This document shows positions 1 through 8,351 of a stretch of DNA of 38,052 nt, piece by piece. The DNA lies in NCBI GenBank assembly GCA_029248915.1, contig JAQWIK010000034.1, forward strand, positions 1 through 38,052, read 5' to 3'. The notes beneath the pieces are model-generated. The model was not told the origin of the DNA and did no database searches. It saw only the letters and a list, made by a program, of their open reading frames with translations. The DNA comes from Paracoccaceae bacterium (lineage in GTDB: Bacteria; Pseudomonadota; Alphaproteobacteria; Rhodobacterales; Rhodobacteraceae). Both the position numbers and the translations under genes were made by a program. Positions within the stretch are counted from its first letter, which is position 1; every line of letters begins with the position of its first letter.

Positions 1-278
1 TATCAGAAGCATTTGAAAGGTTTTTTTTGAATCGAAACCCTAATGAATGGGTAGATATAGATATCCGCGAAGTTTATTTGGAAACAAGAAAAAGAATTTT
101 TAAAAAATGCAAAAGACGTATTTTACATGCAAACTTAGGTGAAAGTTATATGGTTCATAGGCTTTGCCTTCACGGGATAAGCCCTTGGGATTTTAAAACC
201 AAAAACTTTAATGATGGACGGAAAATAGCATATTTTCGACCAGAACTTCAAGATTTGTCTAGTTGGCCAAAATTATGA
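1..278 (+). CDS. C-terminal end of an unrecognised protein (5' truncated by window)
   Basis: An open frame runs from the left edge (codons in frame from base 3) to a TGA at 276-278, giving about 91 residues with no stop. The frame is open through the edge, so the true start is probably outside; a TTG at 27 has no convincing ribosome site. The visible part is rich in Lys/Arg and aromatic residues and has no membrane segment or motif that I recognise, so I assign no function. Its stop overlaps the stop of the convergent DUF1289 gene by 6 nt (273-278), leaving no room for a separate terminator. It may be the tail of an enzyme, but that is a guess. Confidence 0.5.
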   Translation, partial: SEAFERFFLNRNPNEWVDIDIREVYLETRKRIFKKCKRRILHANLGESYMVHRLCLHGISPWDFKTKNFNDGRKIAYFRPELQDLSSWPKL

Positions 279-509
279 TAAATTTGAATTTCGCGCAGCC
301 CTGCCGCCACGACGTTTTTTTAATCTTAAAGCACGCTTTGGCAGTTCGTTAATAACTTTCTCTCTTTGTTCTGTGGGTAAACGTGACCAAGCGGAAATTT
401 CTTCTATTGTTCTAAGGCATCCAGTGCAAAGCCGTTCACTGGGGTGGATTACGCAAATTTTGATACACGGACTTTGGATTTCATTCCTTGTCCAGACTTC
501 ACTGCTCAA
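273..509 (-). CDS. DUF1289 family small cysteine-rich protein
   Basis: This 78-residue protein carries the DUF1289 signature: SPCIKIC near residues 13-19, then LCTGCLRTIEEISAW near 27-41, giving Cys pairs that look like a small metal- or Fe-S-binding knuckle (inference), and a basic Arg/Lys/Gly-rich tail. The function of the family is not established. The start is a TTG at 507-509, supported by GGAAGGA about 7 nt upstream; no ATG is available before the conserved cysteines. It is the last gene of a leftward run ccmI-ruvX-DUF1289, lying 30 nt after ruvX, an association that is common in Rhodobacterales. Its 3' end overlaps the neighbouring convergent gene. Confidence 0.85.
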   Translation of the reverse strand: MSSEVWTRNEIQSPCIKICVIHPSERLCTGCLRTIEEISAWSRLPTEQREKVINELPKRALRLKKRRGGRAARNSNLS

Positions 510-539
510 ACTAATTTCCTTCCAAAGAAGTCTTAAAAT

Positions 540-1013
540 TCAACATTTTTGTAAAACCCTTAATCTATCTAAGAACCCTTGAAGGATATAAGCTGCTGCA
601 ACATGATCAATTACTTCTGCACGACGTTTTCGTGTTGTATCCGCCTCCAATAAAGCTTTTTCGGCGGCTACAGTTGACAGGCGCTCATCCCAAAAAGTAA
701 TTGGAAGATTAGTTTTTACTGAAAAATTTCGAGCGAATGCTCGCGTGGATTGTGCTCTTGGTCCTTCACTTCCATCCATATTTTTTGGTAAACCAATAAT
801 AACGCCGCAACAACTTTTATTAGAGATTACCCCTAATAAAAGCTCAGCATCTATTGAAAACTTTTTCCTTTTTATTGTCTTAATAGGTGTAGCAACAGAA
901 AGGATGGTATCGCTTACGGCAACACCAATTGTTTTTGTTCCCAAGTCTAAACCAATTAAAGAATGGTTTGGTTGGATTGTATTTGCAAATGCTGAGACCT
1001 CTTCATGAATCAT
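540..1013 (-). CDS. ruvX: RuvX/YqgF family putative pre-16S rRNA nuclease (Holliday junction resolvase-like)
   Basis: The 157-residue protein has the RNase H-like fold signatures of YqgF: GLDLGTKTIGVAVSD at about residues 21-35 with catalytic-type Asp23, VIIGLPKNMDGSEGPRAQ in the middle, FWDERLST, and a C-terminal DHVAAAYILQGFLD with the last acidic residue. The family was first called a Holliday-junction resolvase; in E. coli it processes the 5' end of 16S rRNA, and that is the better-supported cytosolic role. Its ATG at 1011-1013 overlaps the ccmI stop in an ATGA junction, so it is very probably translationally coupled to ccmI. The length is usual for the family, and the three conserved blocks are intact. 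Confidence 0.95.
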   Translation of the reverse strand: MIHEEVSAFANTIQPNHSLIGLDLGTKTIGVAVSDTILSVATPIKTIKRKKFSIDAELLLGVISNKSCCGVIIGLPKNMDGSEGPRAQSTRAFARNFSVKTNLPITFWDERLSTVAAEKALLEADTTRKRRAEVIDHVAAAYILQGFLDRLRVLQKC

Positions 1014-2236
1014 TGAGGCAACCCAATTTCCGTTGCAATATCGTTAATGATTGTAAGGTCAGTTGGTGAACCATTAAAAATATTCACAGCTTCTGCCCAT
1101 GTTTTTTTAGCCCGTTCTAATTCACCAAGTACTGAAAGTGCTTTTATAAGTCGTACCCACTCTCTTGATGTTCCCCCTTCAGTTTCCAAACGACTTGCTA
1201 AGCTCTCAACCATATTAGAAATCATCTCTTGTCTGTCTTCTGATGCCATTTCGCTTGAAGCCTCTATGTCGGCTTTAGTGGGTCCAGCTAGAGAGGTTTC
1301 TTTTGTTGATGGAAGTTCATATCGATTTTGTCCTGCTCGCCATGCCACTTCAAGAATTTGTTCACGAATAAGGGGAATCCATGGAGCGTCGTCTGGACCT
1401 CTACCAAGAAGTTTTCGCCAAATTTCAAAAGAAAGGTCTGGTCTATCTAAATTTCCATACATAAGCCCTAAATAATAGAGAGCTCCGCCGTTTTTACTAT
1501 CTTTTGATAAAACCTTACGAAAAAGACTTTCTGCTTCGGGTGAAACATAACCATTCAATGATAGTACCATCAACTCAGCCAATTGGTATAAATCTTCAAT
1601 CGAAACTTGTTCTCCCAAAAGTTTGACTAAAGACATTTGAGCAATCGCAGCATTTTCGAAATTATTCAGGCTGGCCTCTGTTCTCACGAGAAATCGTAAT
1701 CCTTTTTCATCATTTGGACGATCTTCTGATATTTTTCGTAATTTCGTAATTATGTCACCCATTTCACCTTCGGGAGTGTTAATGGTTTTTATTTGGGACA
1801 AAGCATCCCAGGCTTCTTGCTGCGACGGCCGGGTTTCTTTTAAAATTTTTGCTTCTTTGATTCTGGTTTTTTGAGAAAAATCTAAATATCCTAAACTGCC
1901 GAGTGATAAGTAAAGACCCGACGAAAGTAAGATCGTAAAAACTCCTAAAACGATGGCTAGTCTTAATCCGGAATTTGCAGATTTAGGACTAAATTTTAAA
2001 AAAGATTGACTTTTGCCTTTCAAAATCCTGCGCGAAATTTCAACTTTTAGTTGCTCAGCTTCATCAACATCGACAGCTCCTTTTAGGATATCTTTTTCAA
2101 TTTCAGAAAGCTGTGATTTGTAAAAATTTAAATCTGCGTTTTCTTCTTCTGGGAAAGAATTTTTTTTTAATGTTTGATGAAAAATGACACAAACAAACGC
2201 TAAAATAATTACTACGCTCAGCGAGAATACTATCAT
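1010..2236 (-). CDS. ccmI: c-type cytochrome biogenesis protein CcmI
   Basis: The 408-residue protein has the CcmI layout: an N-terminal membrane segment (about residues 3-20), a cytoplasmic loop with the typical FYKSQLSEIEKDILKG and ISRRIL patterns, a second membrane segment (about 92-115), then a periplasmic TPR-like helical domain. CcmI binds the C-terminus of apocytochrome c and delivers it to the CcmF/CcmH haem lyase in the inner membrane. The ATG at 2234-2236 has AAGGAAGG just upstream. The gene is first in the leftward run with ruvX. The other ccm genes of this window (ccmABCDG) are about 24 kb away, so the maturation system is split here. Recognition rests mainly on the N-terminal half; TPR regions are less diagnostic. 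Confidence 0.9.
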   Translation of the reverse strand: MIVFSLSVVIILAFVCVIFHQTLKKNSFPEEENADLNFYKSQLSEIEKDILKGAVDVDEAEQLKVEISRRILKGKSQSFLKFSPKSANSGLRLAIVLGVFTILLSSGLYLSLGSLGYLDFSQKTRIKEAKILKETRPSQQEAWDALSQIKTINTPEGEMGDIITKLRKISEDRPNDEKGLRFLVRTEASLNNFENAAIAQMSLVKLLGEQVSIEDLYQLAELMVLSLNGYVSPEAESLFRKVLSKDSKNGGALYYLGLMYGNLDRPDLSFEIWRKLLGRGPDDAPWIPLIREQILEVAWRAGQNRYELPSTKETSLAGPTKADIEASSEMASEDRQEMISNMVESLASRLETEGGTSREWVRLIKALSVLGELERAKKTWAEAVNIFNGSPTDLTIINDIATEIGLPQ

Positions 2237-2410
2237 TGTGCCTTCCTTTACGTTACTCTTTTAAACATCAAATTTGATCAAAGTAAGCCCTTAAATCTCC
2301 AATGTTGCTAGATGTCGCAACTGAAATGATTTATGACGTACCGAGTCGGAGAGGCTCACAAACTTCAGTTAGAAATATCCAGTGTTTTAGCTACTTTGGG
2401 TGAAATTTAA
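2237..2410. promoter_or_regulatory. Divergent intergenic region, ccmI / soxB
   Basis: This 174-base gap separates leftward ccmI from rightward soxB and must hold both promoters. No near-consensus -35/-10 pair stands out. A 7-base inverted repeat (AACTGAA at 2319-2325, TTCAGTT at 2364-2370) encloses a small GAGTC/GGCTC hairpin at 2343-2357. The enclosed GGAGAG resembles one glycine-riboswitch motif, but the remaining riboswitch core is absent, so I do not call one. soxB has GGGTGA shortly before its ATG. Confidence 0.3.
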
Positions 2411-3655
2411 ATGAAACGTTATTCTGTTTTTGCAGTTGCGCGAGAGGCGCTCCGTTATCACCAAGGTTGGGGTCGTGTTTGGAAAAAGCCTGAACCAAAA
2501 AAGAAATATGAAGCTATCATCATAGGAGCAGGAGGCCATGGTTTGGCTACTGCTTACTATTTGGGGAAAAATCACGGATTAAAGAATGTAGCAATACTCG
2601 AAAAAGGCTGGCTCGGTGGGGGTAATACTGGCCGTAACACTACAATTATTCGTTCTAATTATCTACAAGACGCTTCGGCTGCAATTTATGAAAAGGCCAG
2701 AAGTTTGTATGAAACGATGAGCCAGGATCTAAATTATAACGTCATGTTTAGTCCGCGAGGGGTAATGATGTTGGCGCAGACGCAGCACGAAATCAGGGGA
2801 TACAAACGGACAGCTCAAGCAAATGCCCTTCAGGGTGTATCAACAGAATTCATCTCTCCTGAAAAAGTAAAATCTCTCGTGCCAATTATTAACATTGACG
2901 GTCCACGATATCCCGTTCTCGGCGCATTATGGCAGTCTCGTGGTGGGACAGCGCGGCATGATGCTGTCGCCTGGGGCTATGCTCGCGCCTGTTCGGAGAT
3001 GGGTATGGATATTATCCAGCAATGTGAAGTTACAGGCATTCGACAAAAAAATGGTCAAGTTCTGGGAGTTGAAACTAGTAAAGGTTCAATTGATTGTGAA
3101 AAACTGGGTATCGTTGTGGCAGGTCACACGGGTGTTCTTGCTGACATGGCCGGTTTTCGAATGCCTGTAGAGGCCGTAGCGCTTCAGGCACTTGTTTCAG
3201 AGCCCATTAAACCTTGTATGGATGTGGTGGTAATGGCGAATACGGTGCATGGTTATATGAGCCAGTCTGATAAAGGTGAAATGGTTATTGGCGGTGGTGC
3301 GGATGGATATAATAACTACACTCAAAGAGGTTCTTTTCATCACGTAGAAGAAACAGTTAGAGCACTAATTGAAACATTCCCTATTATTTCTCGCCTCAAG
3401 ATGTTGCGATGGTGGGGCGGCATAGTTGACATGACTGGTGATAGATCTCCAATTCTTTCAAAAACGCCGGTTAAAAATATTTTTATAAATTGTGGTTGGG
3501 GTACTGGTGGATTCAAGGCAATTCCTGGTTCCGGCTGGGCTATGGCAGAATTAATAGCTAAGGGTCATTCTAGTTTGACAGAAGAATTTAGATTAAATCG
3601 TTTTAAAGAAGGTCAGTTTATTGATGAAAGCGTAGCAGCTGGAGTGGCGCACTGA
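2411..3655 (+). CDS. soxB: Sarcosine oxidase beta subunit
   Basis: The 414-residue protein is the catalytic subunit of heterotetrameric sarcosine oxidase, which oxidises sarcosine to glycine with O2, giving H2O2 and a one-carbon unit passed to tetrahydrofolate. The dinucleotide-binding GAGGHG loop lies at about residues 39-44, followed by GGGNTGRNTTIIRSNY at about 69-84. His183, in the ARHDAVAW motif, matches the position to which FMN is covalently attached in characterised enzymes (family knowledge). The C-terminal GWGTGGFKAIPGSG closes the FAD domain. The stop overlaps the soxD start (TGATG at 3653-3657). It is first in a tight soxBDAG operon. Length and domain order are normal. Confidence 0.97.
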   Translation: MKRYSVFAVAREALRYHQGWGRVWKKPEPKKKYEAIIIGAGGHGLATAYYLGKNHGLKNVAILEKGWLGGGNTGRNTTIIRSNYLQDASAAIYEKARSLYETMSQDLNYNVMFSPRGVMMLAQTQHEIRGYKRTAQANALQGVSTEFISPEKVKSLVPIINIDGPRYPVLGALWQSRGGTARHDAVAWGYARACSEMGMDIIQQCEVTGIRQKNGQVLGVETSKGSIDCEKLGIVVAGHTGVLADMAGFRMPVEAVALQALVSEPIKPCMDVVVMANTVHGYMSQSDKGEMVIGGGADGYNNYTQRGSFHHVEETVRALIETFPIISRLKMLRWWGGIVDMTGDRSPILSKTPVKNIFINCGWGTGGFKAIPGSGWAMAELIAKGHSSLTEEFRLNRFKEGQFIDESVAAGVAH

Positions 3656-3984
3656 TGTTGATTTTAAAGTGCCCCTATTGCGGAATTGAAGCGGATGAAA
3701 CAGAGTTGAGTCCAGGCGGCGAGGCACATCTTAAACGTTATGGGCCTGGATCCTCTGATGAAGAACTCGAAGGTTATCTTTTCAGTCGAGAAAACCCGAA
3801 AGGTGTTCATTTTGAACGATGGCGACACGTCTATGGTTGTGGCAAGTGGTTTCATGCTGCACGTTGTACGGCTACTCTTGAAGTATTTGGTACTTATTCT
3901 GCACAAACGTTTGAGCCGCCAAAGGAAATAATTAAGATTATTAAAGTTAAACGACCAGGTTGGAAATGGAGGGATTTAAGTTGA
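3655..3984 (+). CDS. soxD: Sarcosine oxidase delta subunit
   Basis: This 109-residue protein is the small zinc-binding subunit of heterotetrameric sarcosine oxidase. The pattern CPYC (Cys6, Cys9) followed by His58 and Cys62 in RHVYGCGKWFHAARC matches the known zinc ligands of the family. The conserved C-terminal half (HAARCT, then a Trp-rich end) is present. Its ATG at 3655 overlaps the soxB stop, which implies coupled translation and fixed stoichiometry. A 63-base gap follows before soxA, the longest spacing inside the operon. The subunit has no catalytic role of its own and stabilises the complex. Confidence 0.95.
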   Translation: MLILKCPYCGIEADETELSPGGEAHLKRYGPGSSDEELEGYLFSRENPKGVHFERWRHVYGCGKWFHAARCTATLEVFGTYSAQTFEPPKEIIKIIKVKRPGWKWRDLS

Positions 3985-4047
3985 ATGCTTTCTTAAACCT
4001 GAAAAGTGAACTTCCTTCATTGTTTATATCTCAAAGGAAACTTTTTA

Positions 4048-7000
4048 ATGAGTAAGAGATTGGGAAAGGGTGGGCTGTTAATTAATAGAAATAAGCCCAT
4101 TAAATTTGAGTTTAATGGTAGAAAGTTTTCTGGTTTTGAAGGTGATACTCTTGCGTCAGCGTTATTGTCGAATAATCAAGTATTAGTTGGTCGATCTTTT
4201 AAATATCACCGACCCAGAGGTATCGTTTCTTCTGGTTCGGAAGAGCCAAATGCGTTGGTAAACTTGGGAGAGAATGATAAATTTGAGCCAAATCAACGGG
4301 CAACTACCACCGAACTATTTGATGGGTTAAAGGCATCTTCCCAAAACCACTGGCCATCATTAAATTTTGATATTGGGGTGATAAATAATTATCTAGCTCG
4401 ATTTTTGCCAGCAGGATTTTACTACAAGATGTTTATCCATCCTCGGCCGTTTTGGAAATATATTTATGAGCCATTCATTAGGCATTCAGCGGGTCTAGGC
4501 AGGGCGCCTTCGCAGAAAGACAACAGTAAATATGAGCATTTTTATGCTTTCTATGACGTGGTGATTATAGGTGGGGGCATTTCTGGCCTGAATGCAGCAG
4601 TGACGGCAGCTGAGAGCGGTCTTAAAATCTTGATTATGGAACAAACTTCTACATGGGGCGGTCGCTCTATTGTAGACTTTCCCAACATTTATGATGAAAC
4701 CAGTTTAGAGTATGTGTCGCGACTGTTGTCGGAATTAAAAAAATTTGAAAATGTCACCATACGTTCTCGTATGATGGGAGCTGGAGTATATGACCACGGT
4801 TATCTTTTAGGTTACGAAAGATTGAACGATCATCTTAATACTGATGACGGTCCACGTCATCGGTTATGGAGAATACGTGCAAAACAGATCATTACTGCCA
4901 CTGGCGCAATAGAGCGGCCCCTATCTTTCCCGGGCAATGATATCCCAGGTATTATGCTAGCATCTGCTGTGCGAGACTATGCCGTAAACTTTGGCGTCTC
5001 GTCTGGTGATAAAATCGCCATTTATACCAATAATGATGATGCATATCGTACTGCGATAACTTTGAGTGGATTTGGTATTGAGGTACCTGTAATTATCGAC
5101 GCCAGAGTAAGTGGTGGAGGAGAATTGGCAGAAAGTGCCAGAGCCCTCGGAATTAGAGTGGAAAATGGAAAAGCTATCTCAAAAGTTTTCGGTAAAAAAC
5201 GTGTAGAGGCTATAAATATTTGCGATCATAAAAATTCTACTAAAGATAGAGAAAAAATTAAATGTGATAGCATAGCGATGTCTGGTGGGTGGTCGCCTGT
5301 GGTCCATTTATACTCTCATTGTGGTGGAAAGCTCAAATGGGATGAAAAATTGGCGCTGTTTAGGCCGGACGGTTACGCAAAGCCAACTTCTTTCGATGGC
5401 CAGCCTTTCGTGACAGCAGTAGGCTCAGCAAATGGGTTATTGTTGATGCATGACGTAATCCAAGATGCGTGGGAAGGATGTCTAAAGGTTATACAGGCCG
5501 CTCGCGGGAAAGTTAAAAAGAAAAGTCCAAAAGAAACTTTGCATGAGCGTGCAAATGCTCCTGAAGCTATTTGGATTGCGCCTCAGGATGCAGATATCAA
5601 AAAACGTTCAAAAATATGGTTAGATTTTCAAAATGATGTCAAAGTTAATGACATTGAATTAGCGGCTCGTGAGGGTTTCGAAAGCGTAGAACACGCAAAA
5701 AGGTACACCACATTAGGGATGGCGACTGATCAAGGAAAATTATCAAATATAAATGGGTTGGCAATTTTATCATCAAGTTTAGGCAAGGAGATACCAAAGG
5801 TTGGAACTACGACATTTCGCCCACCGTATACTCCAATTTCGCTGGCTTCTATAGGCGGTTCAGCACGAGACGATCTATTTCAACCTATACGAAAAACACC
5901 AATGCATTATTGGCACGAAAAGAATGGGGCTTACATGGAACCGGTAGGTCAATGGCGACGTCCTTTTTGTTATCCTAAAGAGGGAGAAACTCATGCAAAG
6001 GCGGTAGAGCGAGAAATAAATCAAACTCGTTCTTCTTTGGGTTTACTTGATGCATCAACCTTGGGAAAGTTATTGGTGACTGGTCCTGATGCTGGAAAAT
6101 TTCTCGATATGCTTTACACCAATCTGATGAGCACATTGAAGATAGGAAAGTGCCGTTATGGGCTAATGTGTTCTGAAAATGGATTTTTAATTGATGATGG
6201 TGTTGTCGCAAGAATTGATGAGCAAACTTGGCTCTGCCATACGACTACGGGTGGAGCAGAAAACATACACGGCCATATGGAAGAGTGGCTTCAAACGGAG
6301 TGGTGGGATTGGAAGGTGTACGTTTCGAATGTAACTGAACAATATGCACAGGTCGGGGTCGTTGGACCAAATGCTCGTAACCTTTTGGAAAAAATTGGTG
6401 GCCTGAATGTTAGCAAAGACGAATTAGATTTTATGGAATGGAAGGATGGCAAACTTGGAAAATATGATGCACGAGTTTTCCGGATTTCTTTTTCGGGTGA
6501 ACTTTCTTTCGAGGTAGCAGTGCCAGCTAGCCAGGGTATGGCATTTTGGAATGATTTGGTTGAAGCTGGTGAAGAGTTTGGGGTTATGCCATACGGAACT
6601 GAAGCACTTCACGTTATGAGAGCTGAGAAAGGCTTTATAATGATTGGAGATGAAACAGACGGCACGGTCATTCCTCAAGACCTAAACTTAAACTGGGCTA
6701 TTTCGAAAAAGAAAGATGATTTTCTTGGAAAGAGAGCTCAAGAGCGTTCATTCATGGTCAATCCAAATCGCTGGAAGTTAGTTGGCTTGGAAACTTTAGA
6801 CGGTTCGGTTTTGCCAGATGGTGCTTACGCGATAGCTGACGGATTTAATTCAAATGCTCAGAAACTGACTCAAGGGCGAGTCACTTCTTCTTATTTTTCA
6901 CCAACTCTGAAACGGGGAATAGCGATGGGTCTTGTTATAAACGGGCCATCAAGGGAAGGTGAAATTATCGAATTTTCAAAAATTGATGGAACTATCATTC

Positions 7001-7059
7001 CGGCAAAGATCACTAATCCAGTTTTTTATGATCCTAATGGGGAAAAGCAGAATGTCTGA
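4048..7059 (+). CDS. soxA: Sarcosine oxidase alpha subunit
   Basis: The 1003-residue large subunit binds NAD+ and tetrahydrofolate and turns the methylene product of sarcosine oxidation into 5,10-methylene-THF. An N-terminal ferredoxin-like region (LVGRSFKYHRPRGIVSSG at about 46-63) precedes a dinucleotide-binding domain with DVVIIGGGISGLNAAVTAAE at about 170-189. The C-terminal ~400 residues are a GcvT-like aminomethyltransferase domain. I place the start at the ATG at 4048 (MSKRLGKGGLL), preceded by AAAGGA at 4033-4038; the frame is open upstream to 4006 but the extra residues do not resemble the family. The stop overlaps soxG by 8 nt. Length is typical. Confidence 0.96.
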   Translation: MSKRLGKGGLLINRNKPIKFEFNGRKFSGFEGDTLASALLSNNQVLVGRSFKYHRPRGIVSSGSEEPNALVNLGENDKFEPNQRATTTELFDGLKASSQNHWPSLNFDIGVINNYLARFLPAGFYYKMFIHPRPFWKYIYEPFIRHSAGLGRAPSQKDNSKYEHFYAFYDVVIIGGGISGLNAAVTAAESGLKILIMEQTSTWGGRSIVDFPNIYDETSLEYVSRLLSELKKFENVTIRSRMMGAGVYDHGYLLGYERLNDHLNTDDGPRHRLWRIRAKQIITATGAIERPLSFPGNDIPGIMLASAVRDYAVNFGVSSGDKIAIYTNNDDAYRTAITLSGFGIEVPVIIDARVSGGGELAESARALGIRVENGKAISKVFGKKRVEAINICDHKNSTKDREKIKCDSIAMSGGWSPVVHLYSHCGGKLKWDEKLALFRPDGYAKPTSFDGQPFVTAVGSANGLLLMHDVIQDAWEGCLKVIQAARGKVKKKSPKETLHERANAPEAIWIAPQDADIKKRSKIWLDFQNDVKVNDIELAAREGFESVEHAKRYTTLGMATDQGKLSNINGLAILSSSLGKEIPKVGTTTFRPPYTPISLASIGGSARDDLFQPIRKTPMHYWHEKNGAYMEPVGQWRRPFCYPKEGETHAKAVEREINQTRSSLGLLDASTLGKLLVTGPDAGKFLDMLYTNLMSTLKIGKCRYGLMCSENGFLIDDGVVARIDEQTWLCHTTTGGAENIHGHMEEWLQTEWWDWKVYVSNVTEQYAQVGVVGPNARNLLEKIGGLNVSKDELDFMEWKDGKLGKYDARVFRISFSGELSFEVAVPASQGMAFWNDLVEAGEEFGVMPYGTEALHVMRAEKGFIMIGDETDGTVIPQDLNLNWAISKKKDDFLGKRAQERSFMVNPNRWKLVGLETLDGSVLPDGAYAIADGFNSNAQKLTQGRVTSSYFSPTLKRGIAMGLVINGPSREGEIIEFSKIDGTIIPAKITNPVFYDPNGEKQNV

Positions 7060-7609
7060 CCAAGTAAATGAGAGAGAGATGCGATCATTTTCTGGCTATG
7101 TAAGAGTTTGTGAGAAAATGACTACTGGCATGTTAAGCATTCGTGGTGATTTTAGTTCCAGTGAATTTAAAACTGCTTTATTTAAGGCAGTTGGTACAAG
7201 ACTTCCAAATGAGAAAAAAGTAATTTTAGCTCAGAATAATATTGCTTGGATGTCCCCAGATGAACTATTGGTTTTCTGTGATTATGCAGCAGTATATAAA
7301 ATTAGTAAAAATCTGAAAATGGAGTTAAAAGGTCAACACCATTTGGTGGTAAATGTTTCCGATGCAAGAGCCTTATTTGAAGTTTCTGGTTCTGCTGTTC
7401 GCGAAATTGTGGCAAAACTTGCACCCGTTAATATTAAGGCGCTAGAGATTGGAGAAATTCGGCGAACTCGATTTTCTCAAATAGCTGCTGCTTTTTGGCT
7501 AACGTCAGAGGCAAATTTAAGTATAATTTGTTTTAGTTCCGTGGCTGACTATATGTTTAATTTGTTAAAAACTTCGTCTGCACAAAATTCTGAAGTGGGT
7601 AGTTTTTAA
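7052..7609 (+). CDS. soxG: Sarcosine oxidase gamma subunit
   Basis: The 185-residue gamma subunit completes the heterotetramer; it has a GcvT/YgfZ-like fold and contacts the alpha subunit. The start is the ATG at 7052 (MSDQVNEREMRSFSGY), overlapping the soxA stop by 8 nt with GGGGAAA upstream; the frame is open further upstream but that part lies wholly inside soxA. Visible family features are SIRGDFSSSEFKTAL, WMSPDELLVF and a central HHLVVNVSDARALFEVSG. This subunit is poorly conserved between species, so recognition relies partly on operon position (fourth in soxBDAG). No serine hydroxymethyltransferase gene adjoins the operon, although glyA often does in other bacteria. Confidence 0.92.
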   Translation: MSDQVNEREMRSFSGYVRVCEKMTTGMLSIRGDFSSSEFKTALFKAVGTRLPNEKKVILAQNNIAWMSPDELLVFCDYAAVYKISKNLKMELKGQHHLVVNVSDARALFEVSGSAVREIVAKLAPVNIKALEIGEIRRTRFSQIAAAFWLTSEANLSIICFSSVADYMFNLLKTSSAQNSEVGSF

Positions 7610-7680
7610 AAAATTCTTATTTAGTAGATTAGTAATATTTCTTTTCCTCTTGAAACTATCTTGATCGAGAGTATTTCTAC

Positions 7681-7732
7681 TTGACGTGTGAATGAATCAA
7701 ACGCATCTAAAGACATATTTTTATAAAGAGGA
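7681..7732 (+). promoter_or_regulatory. Possible sodB promoter and ribosome site
   Basis: The 132-base gap between soxG and sodB contains TTGACG (7681-7686), a good -35 match, but the bases 17-18 nt later (around 7704-7710, CATCTAA) are a poor -10. AGAGGA at 7727-7732, 9 nt before the sodB ATG, is a convincing ribosome site. No clear terminator for the sox operon is visible, so sodB could also be reached by read-through. The promoter call is weak. Confidence 0.3.
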
Positions 7733-7741
7733 CACAGTAAC

Positions 7742-8341
7742 ATGGCTTTTGAACTTCCAGACCTTCCCTATTCTCACGATGCATTAGCGGACTTGGGCAT
7801 GTCCAAAGAAACACTCGAATATCACCACGATCTACATCATAAGGCCTATGTAGATAATGGAAATAAATTGATTTCCGGCACAGACTGGGACGGAAAGTCT
7901 ATGGAAGAAATTATAACTGGAACATACGATTCAAGCTCTGTTGCTCAAAACGGGATATTTAATAATATTTCACAATTATGGAACCATAATCAATTTTGGG
8001 AAATGATGTGGCCATCTGGTCGTGAGATGCCTTCCGAGTTAGAAAATGCTATTTCTGATAGCTTTGGTTCCGTAGATAAATTTAAATCAGATTTTTCAGC
8101 TGCAGGCGCTGGACAGTTTGGTGCTGGGTGGTGTTGGCTTGTTAAAGACTCTGACGGCTCTTTAAAAGTGACTAAAACTGAAAATGGCGTGAACCCACTT
8201 TGTTTTGGTCAAACGGCTCTTTTGGGTTGTGATGTTTGGGAGCATTCTTACTATATTGATTTCAGGAATAAACGCCCAGCTTATCTCACAAATTTTTTAG
8301 ATAATTTGGTTAATTGGGATAATGTAGCTTCCAGACTTTAG
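7742..8341 (+). CDS. sodB: Superoxide dismutase, iron type
   Basis: The 199-residue enzyme dismutates superoxide to O2 and H2O2 in the cytosol. The four metal ligands are visible: His28 in EYHHDLHH, His82 in WNHNQFW, and Asp164/His168 in DVWEHSYY. Gln78 just before the WNH motif, with Gly instead of Gln in the ENGVNPL segment, is the pattern of the Fe rather than the Mn enzyme (family knowledge). The signature DVWEHSYY and the YLTNFLDNLVNW end are typical of Rhodobacterales. It follows the sox operon by 132 nt; sarcosine oxidase makes H2O2, so a shared oxidative-stress context is possible but not shown. Confidence 0.96.
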   Translation: MAFELPDLPYSHDALADLGMSKETLEYHHDLHHKAYVDNGNKLISGTDWDGKSMEEIITGTYDSSSVAQNGIFNNISQLWNHNQFWEMMWPSGREMPSELENAISDSFGSVDKFKSDFSAAGAGQFGAGWCWLVKDSDGSLKVTKTENGVNPLCFGQTALLGCDVWEHSYYIDFRNKRPAYLTNFLDNLVNWDNVASRL

Positions 8342-8351
8342 TATATTTTGT

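Noticed and set aside
2343-2362. GGAGAG hairpin before soxB as a glycine riboswitch
   Set aside because: Only one short motif matches; the rest of the conserved aptamer core is missing.
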